Shown here piece after piece: positions 48,723-57,941 of a stretch of 64,000 bases of DNA. The notes beneath the pieces are model-generated. The model worked only from the letters and a program-made list of their open reading frames with translations. It had not been told where the DNA came from and did no database searches. The translations under genes were made by a program, and so were the position numbers. The DNA lies in assembly GCF_004777465.1 (NCBI RefSeq), contig NZ_CP038462.1, positions 434,001 to 498,000 of the forward strand, given 5' to 3'. Numbering within the stretch: position 1 is the stretch's first letter; each line of letters opens with the position of its first letter. This DNA is from Nocardioides daphniae (lineage in GTDB: Bacteria > Actinomycetota > Actinomycetes > Propionibacteriales > Nocardioidaceae).

Positions 48723-49811
48723 TCAGGGCAGGTGGATGCCTCGCAGGCGTCCCACCGCGTGGATGCGCTGTTCGGCCACCCGTTCGGCTGCCTCGGCAGT
48801 CGTCGTGCCGTCGCTGGCTGCCCTGTCGAGGATGGCCAGCGTCGTCGCGAAGATGCCGTGCGCCCGACGCTTGGCGCGCTCGAAGTTGAACCCTTCGAGC
48901 TCGTCGGCGACCTGGATGACGCCGCCCGAGTTCACGACGAAGTCGGGCGCGTAGAGGACTCCGCGCTGCGCGAGCACCTCTCCGGCCTCCGGGGTGGCGA
49001 GCTGGTTGTTGGCTGCCCCGCAGACGACGCGCGCGCCGAGGTGCCGCGCGACGTCGACGGTGAGCGCTCCGCCGAGCGCGCACGGGGCGTACACGTCGAG
49101 CGAGCCCGCGTCGCCGGCCAGCATCGACTCGGTCGAGCTGGCCACCGAGACGCCCGGGTGCAGGTCGAGGATGCGGTCGAGCGCGGGCTGCCACACGTCG
49201 GTGACGACGACCTTGGCGCCCTCCTCGACGAGGTGGCCGACGAGGTGCACGCCGACCTTCCCGACCCCGGCGACGCCGACGGTGCGACCCTCCAGTGAGG
49301 GCTGCCCCCACAGGTGCGACGCCGACGCCCGCATGCCTTGGTGCACGCCGTACGCGGTGAGCACCGACGAGTCGCCGGCGCCGCCGTGCTCGACGGTGCG
49401 GCCGGTGACGTACGACGTCTCGCGCGCGACCACGTCCATGTCGGCGGAGAAGGTGCCGACGTCGCAGGCGGTGTAGTAGCGACCGGCCAGCGCCTCGACG
49501 AAGCGGCCGTACGCCCGCAGCAGCGCCTCGTTCTTGTCGGTGCGCGGGTCGCCGATGATCACGGCCTTGCCGCCGCCGAGGTCGAGGCCGGCGAGCGCGT
49601 TCTTGTACGTCATCCCCTTCGACAGCGCGAGCACGTCGCGCACCGCGTCGTCGGTGCTGGCGTAGGGGTGGAAGCGGGTGCCGCCCAGGCCGGGGCCCAG
49701 CGCGGTCGAGTGGATCGCGATGACGGCGCGCAGGCCGCTCTCACGGTCGTGGGCGAAGACGACCTGCTCGTGGTCGGTGTCGGCGAACAGGTCGACGGGG
49801 GCGTCGGGCAT
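48723..49811 (-). CDS. Glu/Leu/Phe/Val dehydrogenase (branched-chain type)
   Basis: NAD-dependent oxidative deaminase of valine, leucine or phenylalanine, 362 residues and complete. [12 protein letters not shown] and the catalytic-Lys region [20 protein letters not shown] are present; the Rossmann segment is [20 protein letters not shown] and [11 protein letters not shown] and [14 protein letters not shown] follow. The length and GPGLGGTRF fit leucine/valine dehydrogenases better than hexameric glutamate dehydrogenases. The ATG is at 49809-49811. Role: branched-chain amino acid catabolism feeding anteiso/iso fatty acid precursors, by family knowledge. Confidence 0.9.
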   Translation of the reverse strand: MPDAPVDLFADTDHEQVVFAHDRESGLRAVIAIHSTALGPGLGGTRFHPYASTDDAVRDVLALSKGMTYKNALAGLDLGGGKAVIIGDPRTDKNEALLRAYGRFVEALAGRYYTACDVGTFSADMDVVARETSYVTGRTVEHGGAGDSSVLTAYGVHQGMRASASHLWGQPSLEGRTVGVAGVGKVGVHLVGHLVEEGAKVVVTDVWQPALDRILDLHPGVSVASSTESMLAGDAGSLDVYAPCALGGALTVDVARHLGARVVCGAANNQLATPEAGEVLAQRGVLYAPDFVVNSGGVIQVADELEGFNFERAKRRAHGIFATTLAILDRAASDGTTTAEAAERVAEQRIHAVGRLRGIHLP

Positions 49812-49895
49812 CAGGACTCCTGACGGTCAGGGCCACGTGGATGGTGTGGCGCGTGGTGGCGGGACCACGAGGGTGTGTGGTCCACGTCACTCAGC

Positions 49896-51263
49896 CTAGT
49901 GCGCGCCCGCCTCGCCCGACGACCGCATCAGGACCAGGTCGCCGTGGGTGCCGTAGCCGAGGATGTCGCCCCCGGTCGGGGTGCCGTCGAAGGTTGCCAT
50001 CAGCCAGCCGTCGGCGGTCGGCACCACCGTCGGCCAGGGCAGGTTCGAGGGGTAGGGCGCGTCGAGGGTGCCGACCTCGCGCAGCTGCTCGTCGAGGACG
50101 ACGAACCGCTCGCGGGCACCTGCCCGGCCGTCGCGGCCGTCGCTGGCCAGCACCCGCAGCTGTCCGTCGACCTCGAGCCACGTGGTGCCCTCGGTCGCGC
50201 GGCGAGCGGCGTCGTACGCCGTCACCTCGAGCGCGTCGAGCGAGGGCCCGGCAGCGAGCACGGGGTGGAAGACGAAGTACTTGCGCGCGCTGACGTAGCC
50301 GACCCGCCAGCCCGTCGCGTCGCGGCGCAGGTGCGGGTCCCAGACGCCGACCGAGCGGAAGCCGTCGGTGGGCAGCGCAAGGTCGCGGGCGGGCAGCAGG
50401 TGCTCACCGTTGAGCAGGTCGGCGTCGGTCTCGGCCAGGACCACCCGCACCGGCCGGGTCGCCCTGTCGAAGTCGCCCCACGTGCTGGTCGCCACCAGCC
50501 ACCGCCCTCCGTCGCGGACGACGTGGGTCGCGTGGTCGCCGTACGCCCCCACGCGCCCGGCCGCGTCGCGTCGGGAGAAGAAGAGGTCGGAGAGGTGCAC
50601 GAGCTCGAGGGTGTCGGGGTGCAGCCGCCACAGGCTCGTGTGGGCGGTGTCGAAGAAGCCCGGGCCGGCCGAGGTGGCGCTCAGCACGAGGTGCCCGTCG
50701 AGGAGCACCGGCGTGCCGTCGGTCTCGGTCACCCAGCGCACGTCACGCAGGCCGAGCTGGCCGAAGCCGCCCGCCACCACGTCGCGCAGCACCCCGTCGG
50801 TGCCGGGCGCCCCGGCCTCCAGCGCCGACAACCAGCCCGCGTCACGGACGTCGCAGCGTCCGACGACGTCGTACCGCGCGTGCGCCTCCCACGTGCCGTC
50901 GGTGCCGGAGAAGAGGGTCAGGTGGGTGCCGGTGAGGGTGAGCGCCAGCGCGTGTGGGCGGTGGGGGAGGCGCCCACGGCGTCGGCTGACGTGGGTGCTG
51001 GTCTGCTCCCCGGTGGTCACCTCGAGGCCGACGGCGCCGGTGACCGGGTCCCACCAGGCGGTGAACCGGTCGCTGCCGCTGGCCAGCACGAGGTCGACGC
51101 GTGCCTGGGCGGCGACGTGCGGCGCGACGGCAGCGCGCACCGCTGCGTACGGCGCCGGTCGCGGCAGCGCCCGCAGCACCCCGGGCGGCAGCGGGGTCGC
51201 CGAGCGGGGAGCCACCAGGTCGACGGGTCGGCGCCGCGCGACCTCGGTGAACTCACCGAGCAC
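49896..51263 (-). CDS. Hypothetical protein with probable beta-propeller fold
   Basis: Soluble protein of 455 residues. From about residue 140, repeated units such as VRWVTETDGTPVLLDGHLVL, GDHATHVVRDGGRWLVATST, SVGVWDPHLRRDATGWRVGY and WPTVVPTADGWLMATFDGTP resemble the WDP/DGxW strands of five-bladed glycosidase-like propellers (GH43/GH32 layout). I cannot assign catalytic carboxylates with certainty. No signal peptide. The ATG is at 51261-51263, divergent from the pst locus with a 214-bp shared gap. Confidence 0.55.
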   Translation of the reverse strand: MLGEFTEVARRRPVDLVAPRSATPLPPGVLRALPRPAPYAAVRAAVAPHVAAQARVDLVLASGSDRFTAWWDPVTGAVGLEVTTGEQTSTHVSRRRGRLPHRPHALALTLTGTHLTLFSGTDGTWEAHARYDVVGRCDVRDAGWLSALEAGAPGTDGVLRDVVAGGFGQLGLRDVRWVTETDGTPVLLDGHLVLSATSAGPGFFDTAHTSLWRLHPDTLELVHLSDLFFSRRDAAGRVGAYGDHATHVVRDGGRWLVATSTWGDFDRATRPVRVVLAETDADLLNGEHLLPARDLALPTDGFRSVGVWDPHLRRDATGWRVGYVSARKYFVFHPVLAAGPSLDALEVTAYDAARRATEGTTWLEVDGQLRVLASDGRDGRAGARERFVVLDEQLREVGTLDAPYPSNLPWPTVVPTADGWLMATFDGTPTGGDILGYGTHGDLVLMRSSGEAGAH

Positions 51264-51386
51264 GGGCCTGCTCCGGGGTGGCGATCAGCACCGCGTCATT
51301 CTGGCAGGTGGTCGGTCGCCGGACCGTCGTGGCGGGCTCCGGGCCGGCGCCCTGTTGGCCGACGCGGTGTCGAGAGTTGGCGCGGC

Positions 51387-51397
51387 GTTCACCCGGG
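51387..51397 (+). promoter_or_regulatory. Candidate PHO box GTTCACCCGGG
   Basis: Matches the actinobacterial PhoP direct-repeat unit (GTTCACC core) and lies 81 bp before pstC; GTTCAGC (51438) and GTTCTCTCGGG (about 51449) may be further, weaker units. It would place the locus under PhoR-PhoP phosphate control. The second unit of the first box is poor. Confidence 0.5.
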
Positions 51398-51477
51398 ACC
51401 ATGCTCGAGTTTCTCTTCGGCCGCCACGATCAGTGCGTTCAGCAGATCGTTCTCTCGGGTCGTACGAAAGCATCGAA

Positions 51478-52497
51478 GTGACCATCCTTCCCGCAGCGGG
51501 GAGGTCGTCGAGGGACGACCTGCCCGTGCTCCCGCGCCGCATCTCCCGGCGTCCGGTCGGCTCCGACCGGGCGTTCGAGTGGGGCGCCCGCGCCGTCGGC
51601 GCGACCGTGCTCGTCGTCACCGGCGGCATCGGTGCCTTCCTCGCGTGGCAGTCGGTGCCGACCCTCCAGCGCTACGGCTGGAGCTTCTTCACCGAGCAGG
51701 CGTGGGAGCCGGAGGCCGACGTCGTCGGCATGGCGGCCGTGCTGCTCGGCACGGTCCAGGTGGCGGCCGTCGCGATGGCGATCGCCTTCCCGCTCTCGCT
51801 GCTGACCGCTCTCTACATCAGTGAGTACGCCCCCGCGCGGATCCGCGCCACGCTGGTCTCGCTCGTCGACCTGATGGCCGCGGTGCCCTCGATCATCTAC
51901 GGGATGTGGGGCTACTTCCTGGTCATGCCTCACGCCGCGGAGCTCGCGCTGTGGCTGCACCGCACGTTCGGCTGGATCCCCTTCTTCGCGGTCGACTCCG
52001 ACCCGGACGCCGCCGTCTGGGACACCTCCCGCTACATCAGCTCGGCCTTCTGCGCGGGCATCGCGGTGGCGATGATGGTGATGCCGATGGCGTGCGCGGT
52101 GATGCGCCAGGTCTTCTCCCAGACCCCGCCCGGGGAGAAGGAGGCGGCGCTGGCCCTGGGCGCCACCCGCTGGGGCATGATCCGCAGCGTCGTGCTGCCC
52201 TTCGGCCGCGGCGGCATCATCGGTGGCACGATGCTCGGCCTGGGCCGCGCCCTGGGCGAGACCATCGCGGTGCTGCTGATCATCTCGCCCGACTTCGTGA
52301 TGAAGGCGAGCGTCCTCGAGGTCGGCACCAACACCGTCTCGGCACTCATTGCCGGTCGTTTCGGCGACGCCAGCCAGGCCCAGCTCTCCGCCCTGCTCAC
52401 CGCGGGCTTCGTGCTCTTCCTCATCACCCTGGTCGTCAACACGCTGGCGGCCGTGATCGTGAACCGGAGCCGCTCCGGGGCCGGGACGGACGCCTGA
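51478..52497 (+). CDS. pstC: Phosphate ABC transporter permease PstC
   Basis: Inner-membrane permease of the high-affinity Pst phosphate importer, 339 residues, intact, six helices after a hydrophilic N terminus. ATLVSLVDLMAAVPSIIYGM and the EAA loop EKEAALALGATRWGMIRSVV are diagnostic; LGLGRALGETIAVLLI follows. GTG start; the ribosome binding site is weak. The TGATG overlap with pstA indicates coupling. Confidence 0.95.
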   Translation: MTILPAAGRSSRDDLPVLPRRISRRPVGSDRAFEWGARAVGATVLVVTGGIGAFLAWQSVPTLQRYGWSFFTEQAWEPEADVVGMAAVLLGTVQVAAVAMAIAFPLSLLTALYISEYAPARIRATLVSLVDLMAAVPSIIYGMWGYFLVMPHAAELALWLHRTFGWIPFFAVDSDPDAAVWDTSRYISSAFCAGIAVAMMVMPMACAVMRQVFSQTPPGEKEAALALGATRWGMIRSVVLPFGRGGIIGGTMLGLGRALGETIAVLLIISPDFVMKASVLEVGTNTVSALIAGRFGDASQAQLSALLTAGFVLFLITLVVNTLAAVIVNRSRSGAGTDA

Positions 52498-53737
52498 TGA
52501 CGATCCTCACGCCGCCCGGGCCGGGCCCCGAGGCCGCTGCTCCCCCTCGGCAGCGACGCGCGAGGGCCTGGTCCGTGGCACCACCCACCTGCCCACCCGC
52601 GACGAGGCTGCCCCGGCGCCGCTGCCGCGCCCCGGCCTCGGGCGTCCCACCGCCGAGGAGCGGTTCGCCGTGCTGGGCGCCTGGGTGGCCGCCTTCGCGA
52701 TGGCCTTCCTGACCACCCAACGGCTCCTGCCGCTGGGTGGCGTGGCCTGGCTGCTGGTGGCCTGGTTCGTGCTCGGGCTCGTCCTCTCCGGCGTCACCGC
52801 CGCGCTCGTCGGGCGCAAGGTCGACGTCCTCGACCGCGTGGTGCAGGGCGTGGTGACCTCCGGCGCCCTGCTGGTCGGTGCGGCCCTGCTGTCGGTGATG
52901 GTTTTCGTGGTGCTGCGGGGCTGGGGGCCGTTGACCCACCTCAACTTCTACGTCCACGACATGGCCGGCGTCGGGCCCCGCGACGCCCTCGACCGGGGCG
53001 GCGTCGTGCACGCCGTCGTCGGGTCGCTGGTGCAGATGGGCATCGCGATCCTGGTGACGCTGCCGCTGGGCATCGGCACGGCGGTCTTCATGACCGAGGT
53101 CGGCGGGCGGCTCGCCCGGGTCGTCCGCACGATCGTCGAGGCGATGACGGCGCTGCCCTCCATCGTCGCCGGCCTCTTCGTCTACACGGTCCTGGTCGTG
53201 ACGCTCGGCTTCCCGCGCTCCGGCCTGGCCGCCGCGATGGCGCTGAGCGTGATGATGCTCCCGATCATCGCCCGTGCCGCCGACGTGGTGCTGCGCGTCG
53301 TCCCGGGCGGCCTGCGCGAGGCGAGCCTGGCGCTGGGGGCCAGCCGCTGGCGCACCGTGTGGCACGTCGTCCTGCCGACCGCCCGCCCGGGGCTGGCCAC
53401 CGCGTTGATCCTCGGGGTGGCCCGCGGGATCGGCGAGACCAGCCCGGTGCTGCTGACCTCGGGCGTCGCCAACTTCACCGTGCTCAACCCCGGTGACGGG
53501 GTGATGAACTCCCTGCCCCTCTTCATCTTCACCGGCGCGCGAAGCCCCGAGCCGATGATGATCGAGCGTGCCTTCGGCGCCGCCACGGTCCTGCTCGTCC
53601 TGGTGCTGGTGCTCTTCGTCGCCGCCCGTCTGGTGGCCCGCCCCCGTCGGGCCGCCGCCCGCCCCGGCCTCGTACGCCGCTTCGCCGGCCTGCGCCTCAC
53701 CCTTCCTCGTCGTGCCCGCTCCCAGGAGGACTCGTGA
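52497..53737 (+). CDS. pstA: Phosphate ABC transporter permease PstA (frameshifted near N terminus)
   Basis: Second Pst permease, about 413 residues with a long hydrophilic and partly hydrophobic N-terminal extension. Core: EVGGRLARVVRTIVEAMTAL then PSIVAGLF; EAA loop REASLALGASRWRTVWHVVL; GVARGIGETSPVLLTSG. A one-base shift near 52555-52570 separates MTILTPPGPG from the long frame. Extra helices before the permease domain (LGAWVAAFAMAFLTT, WLLVAWFVLGLVLSG) are common in actinobacterial PstA. Overlaps pstC (TGATG) and pstS (GTGA). Confidence 0.92.
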
Positions 53738-55410
53738 CCACCCCCACCCCTCGTACGCGGTCGCTCGCCGCCCGCGCGCTGCTCACCCTCGGCCTGCTCG
53801 TCGGCGCCGTCGCGGGCCCCGCAGCGATCGCTGGCGCGACCCCGACCACCGGCATCGGGAACGACCAGCGCCCGGGTGCGCGGCCGGCGTACGCCCAGAT
53901 CGAGGGGTCGGGGTCGACCTGGTCGGAGGTGATCGTGCAGCAGTGGATCTCCGACGTCGACTCGCTCGGCATGAAGGTCACCTACAACGGTGGCGGCTCC
54001 TCGCAGGGCCGCAAGAACTTCGCCCAGAACGTCACCGACTTCGGCATCTCCGAGATCCCCTACCCGGGCGTCGACGAGTTCGGCAACGCCGACAACGCCG
54101 GTGGGCGCGAGTTCGCCTACCTGCCCGTGGTGGCCGGCGGCACCGCCTTCACCTACCAGCTCAAGATCGGCAACGAGCTGGTCCGCAACCTGCGGCTGTC
54201 GGGGGAGACGCTCGCCAAGATCTTCACCAACAGGATCACCAACTGGAACGACCCGGCGATCACCAAGGACAACAACGGTCGGAAGTTCCCCTCGCTGGCG
54301 ATCACGCCGGTGGTCCGCTCCGACGGCTCCGGCACCACGGCGCAGCTGACCACCTGGATGGACGCTGAGCACGCGGGCCTGTGGCGCCCGTTCTTCGGGC
54401 GGTCGGGCTACACCTCGTACTTCCCTAAGAAGGGCCGGATGATCGGCCAGGCCGGCTCCGACCAGATGATGAACTACATCTCCGGCTTCGCCGGCAACGG
54501 CTCGATCGGCTACGTCGAGTACGCCTACCCGCTCAACAAGAAGTATCCGGTCGTCAAGGTGCTCAACAAGGGCGGCTACTTCGTGGAGCCGACGCAGTAC
54601 AACGTCGCCGTCGCGCTGACCAAGGCCCGGATCAACCAGGACCGGAAGTCCAAGGACTACCTGACGCAGATCCTCACCGACGTCTACCGCTCGACCGACA
54701 AGCGTGCCTACCCGCTGTCGTCGTACTCCTACATGATCATCCCGACCGGGTCGAAGGACCAGCGGATGACGACGTCGAAGCGCCAGACGCTCGGCGACTT
54801 CCTCTACTACTCGCTGTGCGAGGGGCAGTCGAAGGCCGGTCCCTACGGCTACTCGCCACTGCCGCTCAACCTGGTGCAGGCCGCCTTCACGCAGGTGGGG
54901 CGGCTCCAGCAGGCCGACCCGGGCGTCGACCTCAGCAACCGCTCGGTCAGCAAGTGCAACAACCCGACCTTCACCGGCTCCGACCTCAAGCGCAACAAGC
55001 TCGCGGAGATCGCACCCCAGCCCGCCGCGTGCGACGCCGTCGGGCAGGGCCCGTGCGGCACCGCGACCGGCACCGGCAAGCCCAGCACCGATGGGGGTGG
55101 TGGCGCGAGCGGCGACGCTCCCTCGCAGGGCGGCGGCAACGTCCCGTCCGGGGGAGGCGCCACACCGGGGGAGGTGCCGGCCGGGGGAGACGTCGGCTCC
55201 GGCGTCGACCCCACGACCGGCGAGGTGGTCGGGGGCGCCGTGGTCGGCGACGTCGCGGTGAGCGCGACCCCGACCGAGCTCACGGCCGCACGGCCCGGCG
55301 ACGCGACCCCCTTCGCGTGGCTGGCCCTGGCCCAGCTGCTGGCGCTGGTGCTGCTGCCCGGACTCCTCCTGGCCCGACGTGGGCGTCCCTCCGCGGGCGG
55401 TCGTCGATGA
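53734..55410 (+). CDS. pstS: PstS-type phosphate-binding protein with C-terminal membrane anchor
   Basis: Extracytoplasmic phosphate-binding protein of 558 residues. The signal peptide (LTLGLLVGAVAGPAAIAGA) lacks a lipobox Cys. The PBP domain includes IEGSGSTWSEVIVQQWISDV, FGISEIPYPG, LAKIFTNRITNWNDPAI, VRSDGSGTTAQLTTWM and GNGSIGYVEYAYPL, the phosphate-cradle segments. A cysteine-bearing extension, a Gly-rich linker (DGGGGASGDAPSQGGGNVPS) and a final helix FAWLALAQLLALVLLPGLLL then basic RRG follow. So it is held by a C-terminal helix rather than a lipid, unlike classical PstS. Strong ribosome binding site AGGAGGA before GTG 53734. Confidence 0.9.
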   Translation: MTTPTPRTRSLAARALLTLGLLVGAVAGPAAIAGATPTTGIGNDQRPGARPAYAQIEGSGSTWSEVIVQQWISDVDSLGMKVTYNGGGSSQGRKNFAQNVTDFGISEIPYPGVDEFGNADNAGGREFAYLPVVAGGTAFTYQLKIGNELVRNLRLSGETLAKIFTNRITNWNDPAITKDNNGRKFPSLAITPVVRSDGSGTTAQLTTWMDAEHAGLWRPFFGRSGYTSYFPKKGRMIGQAGSDQMMNYISGFAGNGSIGYVEYAYPLNKKYPVVKVLNKGGYFVEPTQYNVAVALTKARINQDRKSKDYLTQILTDVYRSTDKRAYPLSSYSYMIIPTGSKDQRMTTSKRQTLGDFLYYSLCEGQSKAGPYGYSPLPLNLVQAAFTQVGRLQQADPGVDLSNRSVSKCNNPTFTGSDLKRNKLAEIAPQPAACDAVGQGPCGTATGTGKPSTDGGGGASGDAPSQGGGNVPSGGGATPGEVPAGGDVGSGVDPTTGEVVGGAVVGDVAVSATPTELTAARPGDATPFAWLALAQLLALVLLPGLLLARRGRPSAGGRR

Positions 55411-57941
55411 GCGCCGTCGCAGGGCCGCGCGCCCGGCTGCGCGCGCTGGTGGCCGGGCTGGTGCTGGCCGCCTCGGCGGCGGTGGGGCTCGCTCCGACCC
55501 CTCCGGCCCAGGCCGCCGAGGACGGCTGGAGCGCGACGAAGAAGCTCGAGCGCACGTTCGTCAACGGCGCCCGCACGCTCACCGTCGACGAGCGCGACGT
55601 GACCGTCCGCGTCGACCGCACCACCAACCTGCGCGGGCGTGAGCGCGTCGCGATCAGCTGGAGCGGCGCGCACCCCACGGGCGGCCGCTCGGCCAGCCCC
55701 TTCGGCGAGGAGGGGCTGCTCCAGGAGTACCCCGTCGTCGTCCTGCAGTGCCGTGGCGTGGAGAAGCCGAGGGCCGGCCAGGAGAAGCTCTCGCCCGAGA
55801 CCTGCTGGACCTCCAGCCGGATGCAGCGCAGCCAGATGCTGCCCGCAACCAGCGCCCCGTGGCTGCACGACCTGCACGCCTCGCCGGAGCAGCGCGCCCT
55901 CAAGTCGGGCCTGGTCCCGGTGCCGGAGAAGTGCGAGGACGCCGCCTCCTTCGCCACCCGTACGACGCCCTTCCGCGCCGCCGACGGCACGACGTACGCC
56001 TCGTGCACCGCCGACACGATGGCGCCCGAGGCAGCGGTCGGGGCGGCCTTCCCGCCCGCCGAGGTCGCCGCCTTCACCGACGGCAACGGCCGCGGCGAGG
56101 TGCAGTTCGAGGTGCGCAGCAACGTGGAGAACCAGTCGCTGGGCTGCTCCACCGAGGTGGACTGCTCGATCGTGGTCATCCCGATCCAGGGGCTGAGCTG
56201 CGAGGGGCCCGACCCGGAGTGCCGCAAGGGCGGGCAGTTCGCCGCGGGTGAGTCCAACTTCGCCGGGCGCGCCATCGACCTGGCGGTCGCGCCGCACCTG
56301 TGGTGGGCCGAGTCCAACTGGCGCGGCCGCTTCTCGGTGCCGATCAGCTTCGGCCTCCCGCCGGACGCCTGCGACGTGATGGACGACCGCGCCCCCACCG
56401 GCTTCTACGGCTCCGAGCTGCTCAGCCAGGCGGCGCTGCAGTGGTCGCCCGCCTACTGCCTGCGCAAGGACCGCTTCAAGTTCCAGCACAACCGGATGGC
56501 CGACGGCGCCGCCTTCGCGCTGATGGAGAACGGCCAGGCCGTCGCCGCGCTGGTCTCCGGCCGTCACGAGACCACCGGCGCCGACCCCGTCGCGTACGCC
56601 CCGACCGCGGTCACCGGCTTCGCCGTCGGCTACGTCGTCGACCGCCCCGGCAACGCCGGTGAGGTGGGGCAGCTCAAGCTCAACGCCCGCCTGGTCGCCA
56701 AGCTGATCACCCAGTCCTACCCGGCCAGCGACCGGGGCCGCTCACGCCCCGGCCTGGAGAAGAACCCCGTCTCGATCAACCTCGACCCGGAGTTCCGGGC
56801 GCTCAACCCCGGCCTCGACCAGATCGCCCGGGAGTCGGCGGCGACCCTGCTGTCGCTGTCGGAGGAGAGCGACGTGATCACCGCGCTCACCTCCTACGTC
56901 GCGCAGGACCCCGACGCCCGCGCCTTCGTCGCCGGCACACCCGACCGGTGGGGCATGCGGGTCAACCCCGCGTACGAGGACATCTCGCTGCCGCGCGCCG
57001 AGTGGCCGCTGCTCGACGACTACGTGCCGCCGACCAACCAGGAGTGCTACCAGCAGAACCCGGCGCCCTACCTCGGCCAGGTCGCGGCACCGGTCACCTC
57101 GCTGCGCAAGATCGCCGAGGCGGTCCTCGACGGCTGGCCCAACGTGCAGACCAAGTGCGAGCGCGCCACCACCTCCGACCCCTGGAAGATCGGCCGCGTC
57201 GACCGCCAGGGCGTCGGCACCCGCTTCGTGCTCGGTGTCGTCGGCCTCGGTGACGCCGCCCGCTTCGGGCTGCGCTCCGCCTCGCTGGCGACCAGGGGTG
57301 GCACGTACGTCGCCCCGACGACCTCAGCGATGAACAGGGCCGTCGCGCTGGCCACCCCCGCGGACGACGGCACCTCGCCCTTCGCGATGGACATGGCGAC
57401 GCTGGTCAAGGCGCGGCAGGCCTACCCCGGCACGCTCGTCGTCTACACGGCCGCCCGGCTGCGGGGCGTCGGCAAGGCCGACGCCGCCAAGGTCGCCCAG
57501 TTCATCCGGGTCTCGACCTCCGAGGGTCAGCGGGCCGGCCGCGGCAACGGCGACCTCCCGTCGGGCTTCGTCCCGATCCTGGCGCAGGGCACCACCGCGC
57601 GGCTGCACGCCCAGGCCCAGCGGGTGGCGCGCCTGGTCGAGGCCCAGGGCGGCGCCCCGAAGAGCTCGCAGGCGCCGGCGCCCACCACCGGGGGACCGGG
57701 CAGCGCGCCCACCGGAAGCAGCGGCGTGCCGGACCAGGCCCTGCCGGAGGTCCCGCTGGCACAGGCCGACACCCCGAAGGCGGACGCACCGGGGGAGCAG
57801 GTGGTGACCATGCCGCCGACCGCCCGGGTCTCCTCCGGCGTCGCCTCGCGCCTGCTGCCGCTGCTCCTGGTCGGTGCCCTGCTGGCCGGGCTCGTCGGCG
57901 CCGGCAGCCGACTGCTGCTCACCGTGCGGGGGCAGCGATGA
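55407..57941 (+). CDS. Large membrane-anchored surface protein, PstS/PBP-like C-terminal region
   Basis: Exported protein of 844 residues, intact. The signal peptide ends TPPAQA. The first half is a Cys-rich beta domain (VVVLQCRGVEKP, ETCWTSSRMQRSQ, VENQSLGCSTEVDCSIVVIP, LSCEGPDPECRKGG). The second half resembles a PBP: VTGFAVGYVVDRPGNAGEVG, LKLNARLVAKLITQSYP, and SLRKIAEAVLDGWP echo the PstS KLNxxxLAKIF region. A Pro/Ala linker and a C-terminal helix (LLPLLLVGALLAGLVGAGSR) anchor it. ATGA overlaps on both sides place it firmly in the pst operon. Whether it binds phosphate or a phosphorylated polymer is not known. Confidence 0.7.
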   Translation: MSAVAGPRARLRALVAGLVLAASAAVGLAPTPPAQAAEDGWSATKKLERTFVNGARTLTVDERDVTVRVDRTTNLRGRERVAISWSGAHPTGGRSASPFGEEGLLQEYPVVVLQCRGVEKPRAGQEKLSPETCWTSSRMQRSQMLPATSAPWLHDLHASPEQRALKSGLVPVPEKCEDAASFATRTTPFRAADGTTYASCTADTMAPEAAVGAAFPPAEVAAFTDGNGRGEVQFEVRSNVENQSLGCSTEVDCSIVVIPIQGLSCEGPDPECRKGGQFAAGESNFAGRAIDLAVAPHLWWAESNWRGRFSVPISFGLPPDACDVMDDRAPTGFYGSELLSQAALQWSPAYCLRKDRFKFQHNRMADGAAFALMENGQAVAALVSGRHETTGADPVAYAPTAVTGFAVGYVVDRPGNAGEVGQLKLNARLVAKLITQSYPASDRGRSRPGLEKNPVSINLDPEFRALNPGLDQIARESAATLLSLSEESDVITALTSYVAQDPDARAFVAGTPDRWGMRVNPAYEDISLPRAEWPLLDDYVPPTNQECYQQNPAPYLGQVAAPVTSLRKIAEAVLDGWPNVQTKCERATTSDPWKIGRVDRQGVGTRFVLGVVGLGDAARFGLRSASLATRGGTYVAPTTSAMNRAVALATPADDGTSPFAMDMATLVKARQAYPGTLVVYTAARLRGVGKADAAKVAQFIRVSTSEGQRAGRGNGDLPSGFVPILAQGTTARLHAQAQRVARLVEAQGGAPKSSQAPAPTTGGPGSAPTGSSGVPDQALPEVPLAQADTPKADAPGEQVVTMPPTARVSSGVASRLLPLLLVGALLAGLVGAGSRLLLTVRGQR

